A stretch of 64,000 nt of DNA from Halomonas sp. CH40 (lineage in GTDB: Bacteria; Pseudomonadota; Gammaproteobacteria; Pseudomonadales; Halomonadaceae), in the NCBI GenBank assembly GCA_041875495.1, contig CP112982.1, positions 248,001-312,000 on the forward strand, read 5' to 3'. The translations under genes were made by a program, and so were the position numbers. This document shows, in pieces, positions 36,059 to 44,359 of the stretch. The notes under the pieces were generated by a model. That model saw only the letters and a list, made by a program, of their open reading frames with translations. It did no database searches and had not been told where the DNA came from. Every line of letters starts with the position of its first letter. Position 1 is the stretch's first letter.

Positions 36059-37609
36059 TTAAATGTTGGAGTCAGGGAAGGAGGCCTTGCGCTCCTCGAT
36101 ATAGGCCAGCAGGGCGGCATCAATGGCCGGGTCGAGCTCAGGCGCCTGGTATTCCGTCAGCAGCTTTTTCCAGCGGGCGTTGGCACGTTGGCCCATATCC
36201 AGGCGGCCGTCGACATCCCACTGCTCGAAGCTGTTGTTGTCGGTGATCGGCGACAGGTAGAAGGCGTTCTTGAAGTTGGCCTGGGTATGGGCACAGCCGA
36301 GAAAGTGCTGGCCGGGGCCGACTTCACGAATGGCATCCATGGCCTGGCCGTTTTCGGAAAGATCCACGCCTTTGAGCATGGTCTGCATCATTCCGGTCTG
36401 ATCGGCATCCATAATGAATTTCTCATAGCCCATGGCCAGTCCACCTTCCATCCAGCCCGCTGAATGCAGCGCAAAGTTGACCCCACCAAGGGTGGTTGGC
36501 AGCAGGGTGTTGGCGCTTTCGCTGGCAGCCTGGGCATCAGGTAACTTGGAGCCGGTAAGCGAGCCGCCAGAGCGGAAGGGAACGCCCAGGCGGCGAGCCA
36601 GGTTGGCCATGACGTAAAGCACCAGGGCGGGTTCCGGGGTGCCGAAAGTGGGTGCGCCGGACTGCATCGACATGGAACTGGCAAAGCTGCCCATGATCAC
36701 CGGAGCACCCGGGCTGACCAGCTGGACGAAAGCCATACCGGCCATGGCTTCGGCCAGGGTCTGGGCGGCAGTGCCAGCGACCGTGACCGGCGACATGGCC
36801 CCGGCCAGAATAAAAGGGGTGATGATGCAGGCCTGGTTGGCACGGGCATAGACTTTGGCGGCGCCGAGCATGGTGTCGTCAAAGGTCATCGGTGAGTTGG
36901 CATTGATCAGGTTGACGACACAGGTGCGCGGCTTGCCGGTATCCGGGGCGATCCAGCGCTCACCGAACAGGATCCTGGTCATTTCCACTGTGTCCTGGGC
37001 GCGATCCGGGTGGGTGACCGAGCCCATAAAGGGCTTATCGGAATACTTCATATGGCTGTAGACCATATCGAAGTGCCGCTTGTTGACGGGCAGGTCGACC
37101 GGCTCGCAGATGGTGCCACCGGAGTGGTGGATGCTTGGCGACATATAGGCCAGCTTGATGAAATTCTGGAAGTCTTCCAGGGTGCCGTAGCGGCGACCCT
37201 TGTCCAGGTCATACACAAAGGGGCTGCCATAAGCTGGAACAAACACCGTGTTGGCGCCGCCAATTTCAACGTTGCGTTCCGGGTTACGGGCATGTTGGGT
37301 GAACTGGCGCGGGGCGCTTGCCTGAATCAGCTGGCGGCACAGGCCGCGTGGCATGCGCACCCGTTCGCCCTGAACGTCTGCACCGGCGTCACGCCAGATC
37401 TGTAGCGCTTCTTCATCATCGCGAAAATCGATACCCACTTCTTCAAGGATGGTCTCGGCGTTGTTTTCGATGACCGATAAACCCTCGTCACCGAGCACCT
37501 CAAAATACGGAATCTGGCGGGTGATGTAAGGCTGGATGGGGGCGGCAGCCTGAACGCCACGGCGTGAGGCGCTGGAGCGTGAAGAACGGCGACGAGTAGT
37601 GGTAGTCAT
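36059..37609 (-). CDS. MttB-superfamily methylamine/betaine:corrinoid methyltransferase, pyrrolysine-free
   Basis: 516 residues, full length for the trimethylamine methyltransferase (MttB) superfamily. Members transfer a methyl from a tertiary or quaternary amine to Co(I) of a corrinoid protein. Recognisable parts: the N-terminal ILEEVGIDFRDDEEAL block, FVPAYGSPFVYD, SGGTICEPVDLPVNKRH, GSVTHPDRA, and the long barrel strand segment TPFILAGAMSPVTVAGTAAQTLAEAMAG with GAPVIMGSF. There is no in-frame amber codon, so it belongs to the non-pyrrolysine branch, which includes the glycine betaine enzyme MtgB. The partner corrinoid protein lies in the divergent operon. The N-terminal 20 residues are Arg/Ser/Thr-rich. 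Substrate inferred as glycine betaine or a relative. Confidence 0.88.
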   Translation of the reverse strand: MTTTTRRRSSRSSASRRGVQAAAPIQPYITRQIPYFEVLGDEGLSVIENNAETILEEVGIDFRDDEEALQIWRDAGADVQGERVRMPRGLCRQLIQASAPRQFTQHARNPERNVEIGGANTVFVPAYGSPFVYDLDKGRRYGTLEDFQNFIKLAYMSPSIHHSGGTICEPVDLPVNKRHFDMVYSHMKYSDKPFMGSVTHPDRAQDTVEMTRILFGERWIAPDTGKPRTCVVNLINANSPMTFDDTMLGAAKVYARANQACIITPFILAGAMSPVTVAGTAAQTLAEAMAGMAFVQLVSPGAPVIMGSFASSMSMQSGAPTFGTPEPALVLYVMANLARRLGVPFRSGGSLTGSKLPDAQAASESANTLLPTTLGGVNFALHSAGWMEGGLAMGYEKFIMDADQTGMMQTMLKGVDLSENGQAMDAIREVGPGQHFLGCAHTQANFKNAFYLSPITDNNSFEQWDVDGRLDMGQRANARWKKLLTEYQAPELDPAIDAALLAYIEERKASFPDSNI

Positions 37610-37633
37610 GGGACAACTCCGTGATGATTGCGT

Positions 37634-37667
37634 AACGCTGGCGAACTTGGCTTGCCAGCGTTTTTTT
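37634..37667. other. Hairpin between folD and the mttB-like gene
   Basis: Stem AACGCTGGC (37634-37642), 11-base loop, stem GCCAGCGTT (37654-37662), with seven T's on the plus strand. For minus-strand transcription of the operon the stem lacks a T-run. It could therefore block antisense transcription into folD, or stabilise or attenuate the mRNA between folD and the methyltransferase gene. Confidence 0.6.
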
Positions 37668-37675
37668 GTTGTGGT

Positions 37676-38626
37676 TCAGGAGGTTGTTGCCACCTGAGGC
37701 TGCCAGGCACGTTCTGCCAGGTCGTCGGGGAAAGGTAGATTCAGCTGCTGGTAACTGGCTTGCAGGGTGTTAAGCAGCAGGCAGGCAATGGTCATGGGGC
37801 CAACGCCACCGGGCACTGGCGTAATGGCGCCAGCAATGTCCTCTACCGCCTGAAAATCGATATCGCCGGTCAGGCGGGTTCTGTCATCTTCCTCAATACG
37901 GTTAATGCCAACATCAATCAGCACAGCACCAGGCTTGATCCAGTCGCGCTTGACCATGCCGGGTCGTCCTACCGCCACCACCAGAATATCGGCCTGGCGG
38001 CAGATAGCAGGTAGATCACGGGTGCGCGAGTGGGCGATGGTCACAGTGCAGTTAGCCTGCAGTAGCAGGTTGGCCATGGGTTTGCCGACGATATTGGAAC
38101 GCCCGAGAACGACAGCATGCCGCCCGCTCAAATCGCCCAGCTGATGTTCAAGCAGCAGCTTGCAGCCCAGCGGTGTGCAGGGCGTCATACCCTGGCCATC
38201 AATGGCAACCTGGCCCACGTTGATAGGGTGAAAACCGTCGACGTCCTTGGCCGGGGCAATGGCCTGGATAATGCGGGTTTCGGCAATGTGGGCAGGTAAG
38301 GGTAGCTGTACCAGAATACCGTTGACGGCCGGGTCCTGATTGAGCTGGTCAATCAGCGCCAGTAGCGCCTGCTCGGAGACGCTGGCATCCAGGCGGTGCT
38401 CAAATGATTGCATGCCTGCCTCGCCCGCCTGCCGGGCTTTATTGCGTACATACACCTGGCTGGCCGGGTCTTCACCTACCAGCACGACCGCCAACCCTGG
38501 GGTTACCTGATGATGGGTATGCAGATGGGCTACCTGCTCACCAATGGCTTCTCTTAGCTTGGCCGCCATTGCCTTGCCATCTATCAACTTGCCATCTACC
38601 AGCTTATCACCTACCAAATGGGGCAT
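37676..38626 (-). CDS. folD: Methylene-THF dehydrogenase / methenyl-THF cyclohydrolase
   Basis: 316-residue bifunctional FolD, interconverting 5,10-methylene-THF and 10-formyl-THF with NADP. Motifs: [17 protein letters not shown] with the catalytic Lys, [23 protein letters not shown], the Rossmann part [18 protein letters not shown], and C-terminal [15 protein letters not shown]. The N-terminus has an extra stretch in which [10 protein letters not shown] is repeated before the usual start of the fold. AGGAGTG precedes the ATG at 38626. In this operon it probably runs in the oxidative direction between MetF and PurU. Confidence 0.95.
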   Translation of the reverse strand: MPHLVGDKLVDGKLIDGKAMAAKLREAIGEQVAHLHTHHQVTPGLAVVLVGEDPASQVYVRNKARQAGEAGMQSFEHRLDASVSEQALLALIDQLNQDPAVNGILVQLPLPAHIAETRIIQAIAPAKDVDGFHPINVGQVAIDGQGMTPCTPLGCKLLLEHQLGDLSGRHAVVLGRSNIVGKPMANLLLQANCTVTIAHSRTRDLPAICRQADILVVAVGRPGMVKRDWIKPGAVLIDVGINRIEEDDRTRLTGDIDFQAVEDIAGAITPVPGGVGPMTIACLLLNTLQASYQQLNLPFPDDLAERAWQPQVATTS

Positions 38627-38704
38627 ATTTCACTCCTGGTGCTGTTCAAACCACGTACTTTCCAAACCACCTACTTTTCAAGCGCAGACCAATCGGTTCA
38701 CTGG

Positions 38705-39583
38705 TTACCGAAATACAACGGTCTTGTTGCCGTTGGGAAAGACGCGGTGTTCCAGATGGAAACGTACGGCACGGGAGAGCGCCATGTTTTCGGCATCGCG
38801 GCCGACGGCAGCCAGCTGGGCGGGGCTGTAACCATGGTCAACGCGTTCAACTACCTGCTCGATGATCGGCCCTTCGTCCAGGTCAGTGGTGACGTAGTGG
38901 GCGGTGGCGCCAATCAGCTTTACGCCACGTTCGAACGCCTGATGGTAAGGCTTGGCACCCTTGAAACCGGGCAGAAAGGAGTGGTGGATATTGATGGCAC
39001 GACCCGCTAGCTTTTCGCACAATTCCGGCGAGAGAATCTGCATATAGCGCGCCAGCACCACCAGGTCAGCGCCGGTTTCGTCAATAATATCCAGCAGACG
39101 CTGTTCCTGCTCCTGCTTGGTGTCCGGAGTAACCGGCAGATGGTAGAAAGGAATCTCGTACCAGTCGGCCAGGCGTTTGAGATCAGGATGATTGGAGACA
39201 ATGGCAGGAATCTGCATATTGATCTCACCGGTGCGCTGGCGGTAGAGCAGGTCATCCAGACAGTGATCAAACTTGGAAACCATGATCAGCACCTTGGGCG
39301 GTGTCAGGGTGTCGTGAATCTCCCATTCCATCTTGTCGCGCTCGGCCACGCCATTCCCAAACTCTTCGCGCATTTCCTCCAATGAGGGAGTAATCCCTGG
39401 CGTGGTGGAAAACAGGCAGCGCAAAAAGAAGTTGCCGGTGGAGATTTCATCAAACTGCGCCAGCTCGGAAATATAGCAGTTGCGCTGTGCCAGATAGGTG
39501 CTCACGCGGGAAACCGTGCCGATGGCGCCACGGCAGCTGGCCTTGAGTACGTAAATATTCTTGCCCTGATTCATTGCAGTCAT
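38705..39583 (-). CDS. purU: Formyltetrahydrofolate deformylase
   Basis: 292 residues from the ATG at 39583 (MTAMNQGKNIYVLK); longer in-frame starts up to 39685 give a low-complexity Gln/Arg-rich tail and no better ribosome site. An N-terminal ACT domain (about 8-85) is followed by the formyltransferase-fold hydrolase with the catalytic Asn, His and Asp in INIHHSFLPGFKGA and TTDLDEGPII. It hydrolyses 10-formyl-THF to formate and THF, regenerating the methyl acceptor and releasing formate for FdsAB. First gene of the minus-strand operon, 78 bases ahead of folD. Confidence 0.94.
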   Translation of the reverse strand: MTAMNQGKNIYVLKASCRGAIGTVSRVSTYLAQRNCYISELAQFDEISTGNFFLRCLFSTTPGITPSLEEMREEFGNGVAERDKMEWEIHDTLTPPKVLIMVSKFDHCLDDLLYRQRTGEINMQIPAIVSNHPDLKRLADWYEIPFYHLPVTPDTKQEQEQRLLDIIDETGADLVVLARYMQILSPELCEKLAGRAINIHHSFLPGFKGAKPYHQAFERGVKLIGATAHYVTTDLDEGPIIEQVVERVDHGYSPAQLAAVGRDAENMALSRAVRFHLEHRVFPNGNKTVVFR

Positions 39584-39991
39584 AGCGGCCCTCGTCTGTC
39601 TTGCCTGTTGTTGTCGTTGTGTCTTTGTATTGTTGTGTCGGTTTTGTTGATTCGGAGAATCTACTCCGCTTGCCCGGCTGCGCATTCCCGCAGGCGACGT
39701 TCAGCGTCGTTCCAGCGACGGCTGCTGAAAAATAAAAAATCGCGTTAATAATCGATAAATCAGTAGCTTGGAGGGAAAGCGCAATCATGCAGGTTTTTTC
39801 TCTGCATGACGTTTCTCGGCATCCATAGGTCGTTCAAGCAGAAGTGACGCTGCTGGGCTGGGCCTACTCTTCAAACCCAATCCAGATAATCCCGACCCCA
39901 TCCAGCATCAGGCAATTCCCAAACCTGCTAACGCTTTGGGTCGCGCAGAACCGCTGGGCATTAAAGGCCCATGAACGCAAGAGGCAAGGCC
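39584..39991. promoter_or_regulatory. Divergent control region between purU and the corrinoid-protein gene
   Basis: 408 bases with no supported gene between two operons pointing apart. It includes an A+T-rich stretch at about 39726-39765, suited to promoter elements, and an 8-bp inverted repeat at 39785-39809. No cobalamin riboswitch core (GCCACTG box) was found on either strand. The two operons probably share a regulator bound here, but no regulator gene lies next to it. Confidence 0.6.
39785..39809. promoter_or_regulatory. Inverted repeat, candidate operator
   Basis: TCATGCAG (39785-39792) and CTGCATGA (39802-39809) form a perfect 8-bp inverted repeat with a 9-base spacer rich in T. It sits in the middle of the divergent promoter region, so it could be a dimeric regulator site controlling both operons; a short RNA hairpin is the alternative. 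Confidence 0.4.
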
Positions 39992-40690
39992 ATGACAGAT
40001 ACATACGACGACGAAGATTTTGATCTCAACGAGCTGCCGGACGATGAGCTTGTCGAGCAGATGCATGACGACCTTTATAACGGCCTGCGTGAAGAAGTAG
40101 TTGAGGGAACCGAAATTCTGCTGGAGCGCGGCTGGAGTGCCAGCCGGGTGCTGGACGAAGCGCTGGTCGGTGGTATGGCAATCGTCGGGGTGGATTTCCG
40201 CGACGGCATTCTGTTTGTTCCTGAGGTATTGATGGCGGCCAACGCCATGAAAGGTGGCATGGAAGTGCTGCGCCCGTTGCTGGCCGCGTCCGATTCGGAA
40301 ACCATCGGCAAGATCGTGATTGGCACGGTGAAAGGCGACATTCACGATATCGGCAAGAACCTGGTGTCGATGATGATGGAAGGTGCCGGCTTTGAGGTGA
40401 TTGATATCGGTATCAATATTCCGGTGGAAGACTATCTGGTCGCTCTGGAAGAGCACAAGCCGGATATTCTCGGCATGTCAGCGCTGCTAACCACCACCAT
40501 GCCCTACATGAAGGTGGTGATTGATACCCTGATCGAGAAAGGCCTGCGTGACGACTACATCGTTATGGTGGGCGGTGCGCCGCTGAATGAAGAGTTTGGT
40601 CAGGCAATTGGCGCGGATGCCTACTGCCGTGATGCCGGGGTGGCTGTGGATATGGCCAAGGATCTTATCGCCCGCCGTCGCGCCGCCTGA
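39992..40690 (+). CDS. Methyltransferase corrinoid protein (MttC/MtbC/MtgC type)
   Basis: 232 residues from the ATG at 39992, which has AAGAGG eight to twelve bases upstream; the ATG at 39971 is an alternative adding seven residues. An N-terminal helical cap domain (MHDDLYNGLREEVVEGTEILLERGWSASRVLDEALVGGMAIVG) is followed by FVPEVLMAANAMKGG. The B12-binding Rossmann domain carries D-x-H-x-x-G as GDIHDIG, with His118 the lower cobalt ligand. This is the methyl carrier between the MttB-type enzyme and the THF-side methyltransferase. The acidic N-terminus (DDEDFDLNELPDDE) is an extension relative to short methanogen homologues. Confidence 0.94.
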   Translation: MTDTYDDEDFDLNELPDDELVEQMHDDLYNGLREEVVEGTEILLERGWSASRVLDEALVGGMAIVGVDFRDGILFVPEVLMAANAMKGGMEVLRPLLAASDSETIGKIVIGTVKGDIHDIGKNLVSMMMEGAGFEVIDIGINIPVEDYLVALEEHKPDILGMSALLTTTMPYMKVVIDTLIEKGLRDDYIVMVGGAPLNEEFGQAIGADAYCRDAGVAVDMAKDLIARRRAA

Positions 40691-40703
40691 GCGGCGTAGA
40701 TCA

Positions 40704-41333
40704 ATGGCGATGGTGATTCTGGCCTGCGGCGCCCTCGCGCGTGAGATCAAGGCAGTGGTAGCTGCTAACGGTTGGCAGGATGTCCGGCTGGAATGCCTGC
40801 CGGCACACCTGCACAACGAGCCCCACCGCATTCCGGAAGCCGTCAGGGAAAAGCTGCTCCAGCTTGACGCAGGCGAGCAGGTGTTTGTGGCCTATGCCGA
40901 TTGCGGTACCGGCGGGCGTCTGGATGGCGTTCTGGCGGAGTTTGGTGCCGAGCGTTTGCCGGGTGCTCACTGCTACGATGTGTTTGCGGGGGAATCGGTG
41001 ATTGCTGCATTGGCCGAGCAGGCGCCCGGCACCTTCTATCTGACCGATTTTCTGGCTCGACATTTTGATCGGCTGGTACTCCACGAACTAGGTATTGAGC
41101 GCCACCCTGAACTGGCCCAGCTGTATTTTGGCCAGTATCAGCGCCTGGTGTACTTGTCCCAGCGTGATGACGCTGAGCTTCAGCGTCTCGCTGAGCGCGC
41201 CGCACAGCGGTTAGGGCTGTCATTTGAGAAGCGCCATACCGGTTACGGCGGTCTTGAAACCAGCCTGGTGCGCTTTGTTGAATCCCCAGTGGCTGCCTTG
41301 TCGGGCAGCGAGGAGCCTGAATGGCCTCAATGA
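40704..41333 (+). CDS. DUF1638 family protein
   Basis: 209 residues from the ATG at 40704; earlier in-frame starts lie inside the corrinoid gene. It matches the DUF1638 pattern: an N-terminal ILACGALAREI strand, CLPAHLHNEPHRIP, then YADCGTGGRLD, then GAHCYDVFAGE. Cys8, Cys31, His35, His37, Cys67, His89 and Cys90 are clustered in these conserved blocks and could form a metal or corrinoid site. The family occurs beside corrinoid methyltransferase genes in other genomes, but no function is established. It overlaps the next gene by 13 bases. Confidence 0.85.
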   Translation: MAMVILACGALAREIKAVVAANGWQDVRLECLPAHLHNEPHRIPEAVREKLLQLDAGEQVFVAYADCGTGGRLDGVLAEFGAERLPGAHCYDVFAGESVIAALAEQAPGTFYLTDFLARHFDRLVLHELGIERHPELAQLYFGQYQRLVYLSQRDDAELQRLAERAAQRLGLSFEKRHTGYGGLETSLVRFVESPVAALSGSEEPEWPQ

Positions 41334-41635
41334 TTCTTGTTAGTTGGCGGGATATTCCGGCTCAGATTATCGTCAAGCAGGGTCGCCGGACAGCCAAGGT
41401 GATGCTGTCGGAACGTTTCCAGCATGCCATCGACCGTTCTGCCATGCGCGCCGGTAAAGGCGGCTCAGATGCCTATATGGAGGACTGGAAGCGCAGTGCT
41501 CCCACACCTTGCGGTGATGACATGCAAGCCGAAGCGGAAAGCGCAGCCGCGCGCCTTGAAGCCGCCTACAGCGATGAAGATCTCAAGCAGCTTATTCGCC
41601 AGAAAGGAGTGGCTGATGCCACTGATGCAGTGTGA
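41321..41635 (+). CDS. Virulence-factor-family small protein
   Basis: 104 residues. SWRDIPAQIIVKQGRRTAKVMLSERFQHAIDRSAMRAGKGGSDAYMEDWKR is the hallmark of a small conserved family annotated 'virulence factor' for historical reasons. It is found next to DUF1638 and corrinoid genes and has no known biochemical role. The ATG at 41321 overlaps the DUF1638 stop. The C-terminal half is Ala/Glu-rich and probably helical. It is likely an auxiliary part of the corrinoid pathway rather than a virulence protein. Confidence 0.8.
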   Translation: MASMILVSWRDIPAQIIVKQGRRTAKVMLSERFQHAIDRSAMRAGKGGSDAYMEDWKRSAPTPCGDDMQAEAESAAARLEAAYSDEDLKQLIRQKGVADATDAV

Positions 41636-41735
41636 AATACGGATATTGAAATATTAACGGCGAAAGACGTTCAGAATAACCACCGGCCATGTGTTTGCGA
41701 TGCCGTTTTATGCCGGCGCTGTCAGGGGAAATGCC

Positions 41736-42209
41736 ATGTATAAGGTCAGACGCTGGGTGGTGCGCCACTCCCGTTTTTTTGAAGCGGTTTACCGGACCTT
41801 TGAACCGGTCATCATCAAGCTGCACCCGGTGTGGAAGCGTATCGGTTACGGACGCGTTGAAGCGCCGGTCAGGTTTGTTGAAAAAAACGTCAAGGGATTC
41901 CTGTTTGACTGCCAGATGTGCGGCAAGTGTGCGCTGTCTTCAACCGGGATGTCATGCCCGATGAACTGCCCGAAAAACCTGCGTAATGGCCCCTGTGGCG
42001 GCGTGCGGGCAAACGGTAACTGTGAGGTTGAGCCCGAGATGCGCTGCGTCTGGGTGGATGCCTGGGAAGGCAGCCAGCAGATGAAAGGCAGTGACAAGAT
42101 CCATGCGGTACAGCTACCGGTGGATAACCGCATCAAGGGGTCTTCTTCCTGGCTGCGAGAAGTCCGCCAGGTGGTCGAAATTCACGACCCTGACAGCCCT
42201 GCAAACTAA
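41736..42209 (+). CDS. MetV-like methylenetetrahydrofolate reductase C-terminal-domain protein
   Basis: 157 residues from the ATG at 41736 (AGGGGA upstream); a start at 41691 would add 15 residues. The cysteine-rich block FDCQMCGKCALSSTG followed by CPMNCPKNLRNGPCGG is the signature of the zinc/iron-sulfur protein MetV that pairs with MetF in acetogens. It is missing from the usual E. coli-type MetF system. It lies 11 bases before the metF-like gene. Its presence suggests that MetF uses an acceptor other than free NADH or runs as a larger complex. Confidence 0.85.
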   Translation: MYKVRRWVVRHSRFFEAVYRTFEPVIIKLHPVWKRIGYGRVEAPVRFVEKNVKGFLFDCQMCGKCALSSTGMSCPMNCPKNLRNGPCGGVRANGNCEVEPEMRCVWVDAWEGSQQMKGSDKIHAVQLPVDNRIKGSSSWLREVRQVVEIHDPDSPAN

Positions 42210-42220
42210 GGAGCCCGCCC

Positions 42221-43279
42221 ATGAAATTTGATGATGAACCCGTACCGGGCTACTCGCTGCCAATCCTGCCTGGGCACACCTCACCAGGCCGCTTTGAGCG
42301 GGTGCTGCGCGCCGGCAAGTTCGCGATTACCAGTGAAATTGATCCCCCTGATTCCGCCGACCCGGCCGAAGTGCTCAAGCGGGCAGCAGTATTTGATGGC
42401 TATGTGGATGCGATCAACGCCACTGACGGCTCGGGCGCTAATTGTCATATGTCCAGCGTAGGCGTGTGCTCGCTGCTGACCCGAGTGGGTTATTCAACCA
42501 TTCTGCAGATTTCCTGCCGTGACCGTAACCGGATTGCCATTCAGGGCGAGATCCTTGGGGCGGCTGCCATGGGCGCCTGCAACCTGCTGTGCCTGACCGG
42601 TGACGGTGTGCAGGCAGGCGACCATCCTCAGGCCAAGCCGGTGTTTGACCTGGACTCCATGTCGCTGCTGGAAATGGCCCGCACCATGCGCGATGAGAGC
42701 CGCTTTCAGAGTGGCCGCAAGCTGACCAGTCCCCCCAAACTGTTTCTGGGCGGTGCGGCCAACCCCTTTGTGCCGCCGCGTGACTGGCGCCCCCATCGTA
42801 CGGCCAAGAAGGCGGCGGCGGGTGCCCAGTTTATCCAGACCCAGTACTGCTTTGATGTCCCGCTTTTGCGTGAGTACATGGCCAAGGTCAATGACCTGGG
42901 CTTGCTGGAAGGGCCGAACCGGATTTTCATCCTGCCGGGAATCGGGCCTCTGGCCTCGGCCCGAGGTGCCAAGTGGATCCGCGAGAATGTCCCGGGTGTG
43001 CATATTCCGGATGCGGTGATCAAGCGTCTGGAAGGCGCCGAGAACCAGAAGGAAGAAGGCAAGCGCCTGTGTATGGATCTGCTGCAGGAAATCCGTGAAA
43101 TCCCCGGCGTCAGCGGCGCCCACATCATGGCCTATCGCCAGGAACATGCTGTCGCTGAAATCATTGAAAAGACCGGTGTGCTGGAGGGCCGTGTGCCCTG
43201 GTATCCGGGGCGCGACAACCCTGAATACCTCAACCCTGAATCGCCGGATGCCCTCAGTAGCACGTCTGAAACTGTTTAA
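42221..43279 (+). CDS. metF: Methylenetetrahydrofolate reductase (MetF type)
   Basis: 352 residues with the FAD-binding TIM-barrel pattern: FAITSEIDPPDSADPAEVLKRA, then VDAINATDGSGANCHMSS, then ISCRDRNRIAIQGEILGAAAMGACNLLCLTGD, then AGAQFIQTQYCFD and GIGPLASARGAKW. In this operon it would oxidise 5-methyl-THF to 5,10-methylene-THF, the reverse of its role in methionine synthesis. GGAG precedes the ATG at 42221. A C-terminal extension of some 40 residues is present. Confidence 0.92.
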   Translation: MKFDDEPVPGYSLPILPGHTSPGRFERVLRAGKFAITSEIDPPDSADPAEVLKRAAVFDGYVDAINATDGSGANCHMSSVGVCSLLTRVGYSTILQISCRDRNRIAIQGEILGAAAMGACNLLCLTGDGVQAGDHPQAKPVFDLDSMSLLEMARTMRDESRFQSGRKLTSPPKLFLGGAANPFVPPRDWRPHRTAKKAAAGAQFIQTQYCFDVPLLREYMAKVNDLGLLEGPNRIFILPGIGPLASARGAKWIRENVPGVHIPDAVIKRLEGAENQKEEGKRLCMDLLQEIREIPGVSGAHIMAYRQEHAVAEIIEKTGVLEGRVPWYPGRDNPEYLNPESPDALSSTSETV

Positions 43280-43349
43280 GGATGGCGGTGAGGCGCCAAA
43301 ACCTGCGCCGCATTGGTAACAACACTAACAAGCACAAAGAGGAAGACTC

Positions 43350-44264
43350 ATGACTGACACCGTCATCAGCTCAGCCAGCAAGGAAGTCGTGATTGGCTTT
43401 GATCGCCCCTTCGTGGTGATTGGCGAGCGCATCAACCCCACTGGCCGCAAGCAGTTGGCCGCTGAGATGGCCGCAGGTGATTTCACCCGGGTGATCCAGG
43501 ATGTCGAAGCCCAGTTGGCCAATGGCGCCCATATGCTGGATGTCAACGCCGGTATTCCGCTGGCCGATGAACCGGCGATCCTGGCCCAGACTATCCAGCT
43601 GGTGCAGTCGATTACCGATGTGCCGCTGTGTATCGATTCCTCGATTATCAAGGCGCTTGAAGCGGGCCTGAACGTCTACAAGGGCAAGGCGCTGGTCAAC
43701 TCGGTAACCGGTGAGGATGAAAGCCTCGAAGCGGTGCTGCCGCTGGTCAAGAAGCACGGCGCTGCCGTCGTCGCCATTAGCAACGATGAAACCGGCATTT
43801 CCCAGGATCCGGACGTACGTTTCAGCATTGCTAAGAAGATTGTTGAGCGTGCCGCTGATCATGGCATTCCCGCCTGCGATGTGGTGGTTGATCCGCTGGT
43901 CATGCCGATTGGCGCGGTTGGCAGTTCAGGCCGTCAGGTGTTTGCCCTCTGTCATCGCCTGCAGAAGGAGCTCAAGGTCAACACCACCTGCGGGGCGTCC
44001 AACGTCAGCTTTGGTTTGCCCAACCGCAACGGCATCAATGCGGCCTTTATGAGCATGGCGATTGCATCGGGCATGACCTCAGCGATCACTAACCCGCTGC
44101 ACCAGGAAATCATGACCTCCATCATGGGGGCTGACGTCATGATGAACCATGACCCGGACTGCATGCGCTGGATCCAGAAATTCCGCGAACCGCCTGCCGC
44201 CAATGCGGATGGCAGCGAAGGGCGTGGCCGCCGCCAGACCCGCCGTCGCCGTGCGGTGACCTGA
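43350..44264 (+). CDS. Methyltetrahydrofolate:corrinoid methyltransferase (pterin-binding family)
   Basis: 304 residues. The DHPS-like pterin-binding TIM barrel is clear: VIGERINPTGRKQLAAEMAAGDF, NGAHMLDVNAGIP, PLCIDSS, LVNSVTGEDE, VVAISNDETGI, DVVVDPLVMPIG and TTCGASNVSFGLPNR. These are the family motifs of AcsE, MtgA and CmuB-like enzymes, which move a methyl between a corrinoid protein and THF. AGAGGAAG precedes the ATG. The tail is Arg-rich, as in the RamA-like neighbour. It completes the chain from MttB-type enzyme through corrinoid protein to folate. A hairpin terminator follows. Confidence 0.92.
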   Translation: MTDTVISSASKEVVIGFDRPFVVIGERINPTGRKQLAAEMAAGDFTRVIQDVEAQLANGAHMLDVNAGIPLADEPAILAQTIQLVQSITDVPLCIDSSIIKALEAGLNVYKGKALVNSVTGEDESLEAVLPLVKKHGAAVVAISNDETGISQDPDVRFSIAKKIVERAADHGIPACDVVVDPLVMPIGAVGSSGRQVFALCHRLQKELKVNTTCGASNVSFGLPNRNGINAAFMSMAIASGMTSAITNPLHQEIMTSIMGADVMMNHDPDCMRWIQKFREPPAANADGSEGRGRRQTRRRRAVT

Positions 44265-44305
44265 GCACGCTGATTTCCTGCGTTTATATCCTGGTTATAT
44301 TCCCT

Positions 44306-44329
44306 AGAGCCTCCTTTGAGGCTCTTTTT
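44306..44329 (+). terminator. Intrinsic terminator inside the corrinoid operon
   Basis: Stem AGAGCCTC (44306-44313), loop CTTT, stem GAGGCTCT (44318-44325), then a run of T's. It stands 41 bases after the methyltransferase stop and 31 bases before the activase start. Partial readthrough would keep the activase at lower levels than the methyl-transfer proteins. Confidence 0.85.
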
Positions 44330-44359
44330 GCCCACGTCTGATGACGTATGGAGGCTGGC

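Noticed and set aside
36059..37609. Possible pyrrolysine (in-frame TAG) in the MttB-like gene
   Set aside because: The frame is open from 37609 to 36059 with no internal stop, so pyrrolysine is not needed.
39584..39991. Cobalamin riboswitch ahead of the corrinoid operon
   Set aside because: No B12-box core or extended conserved leader could be found on either strand; only short inverted repeats are present.
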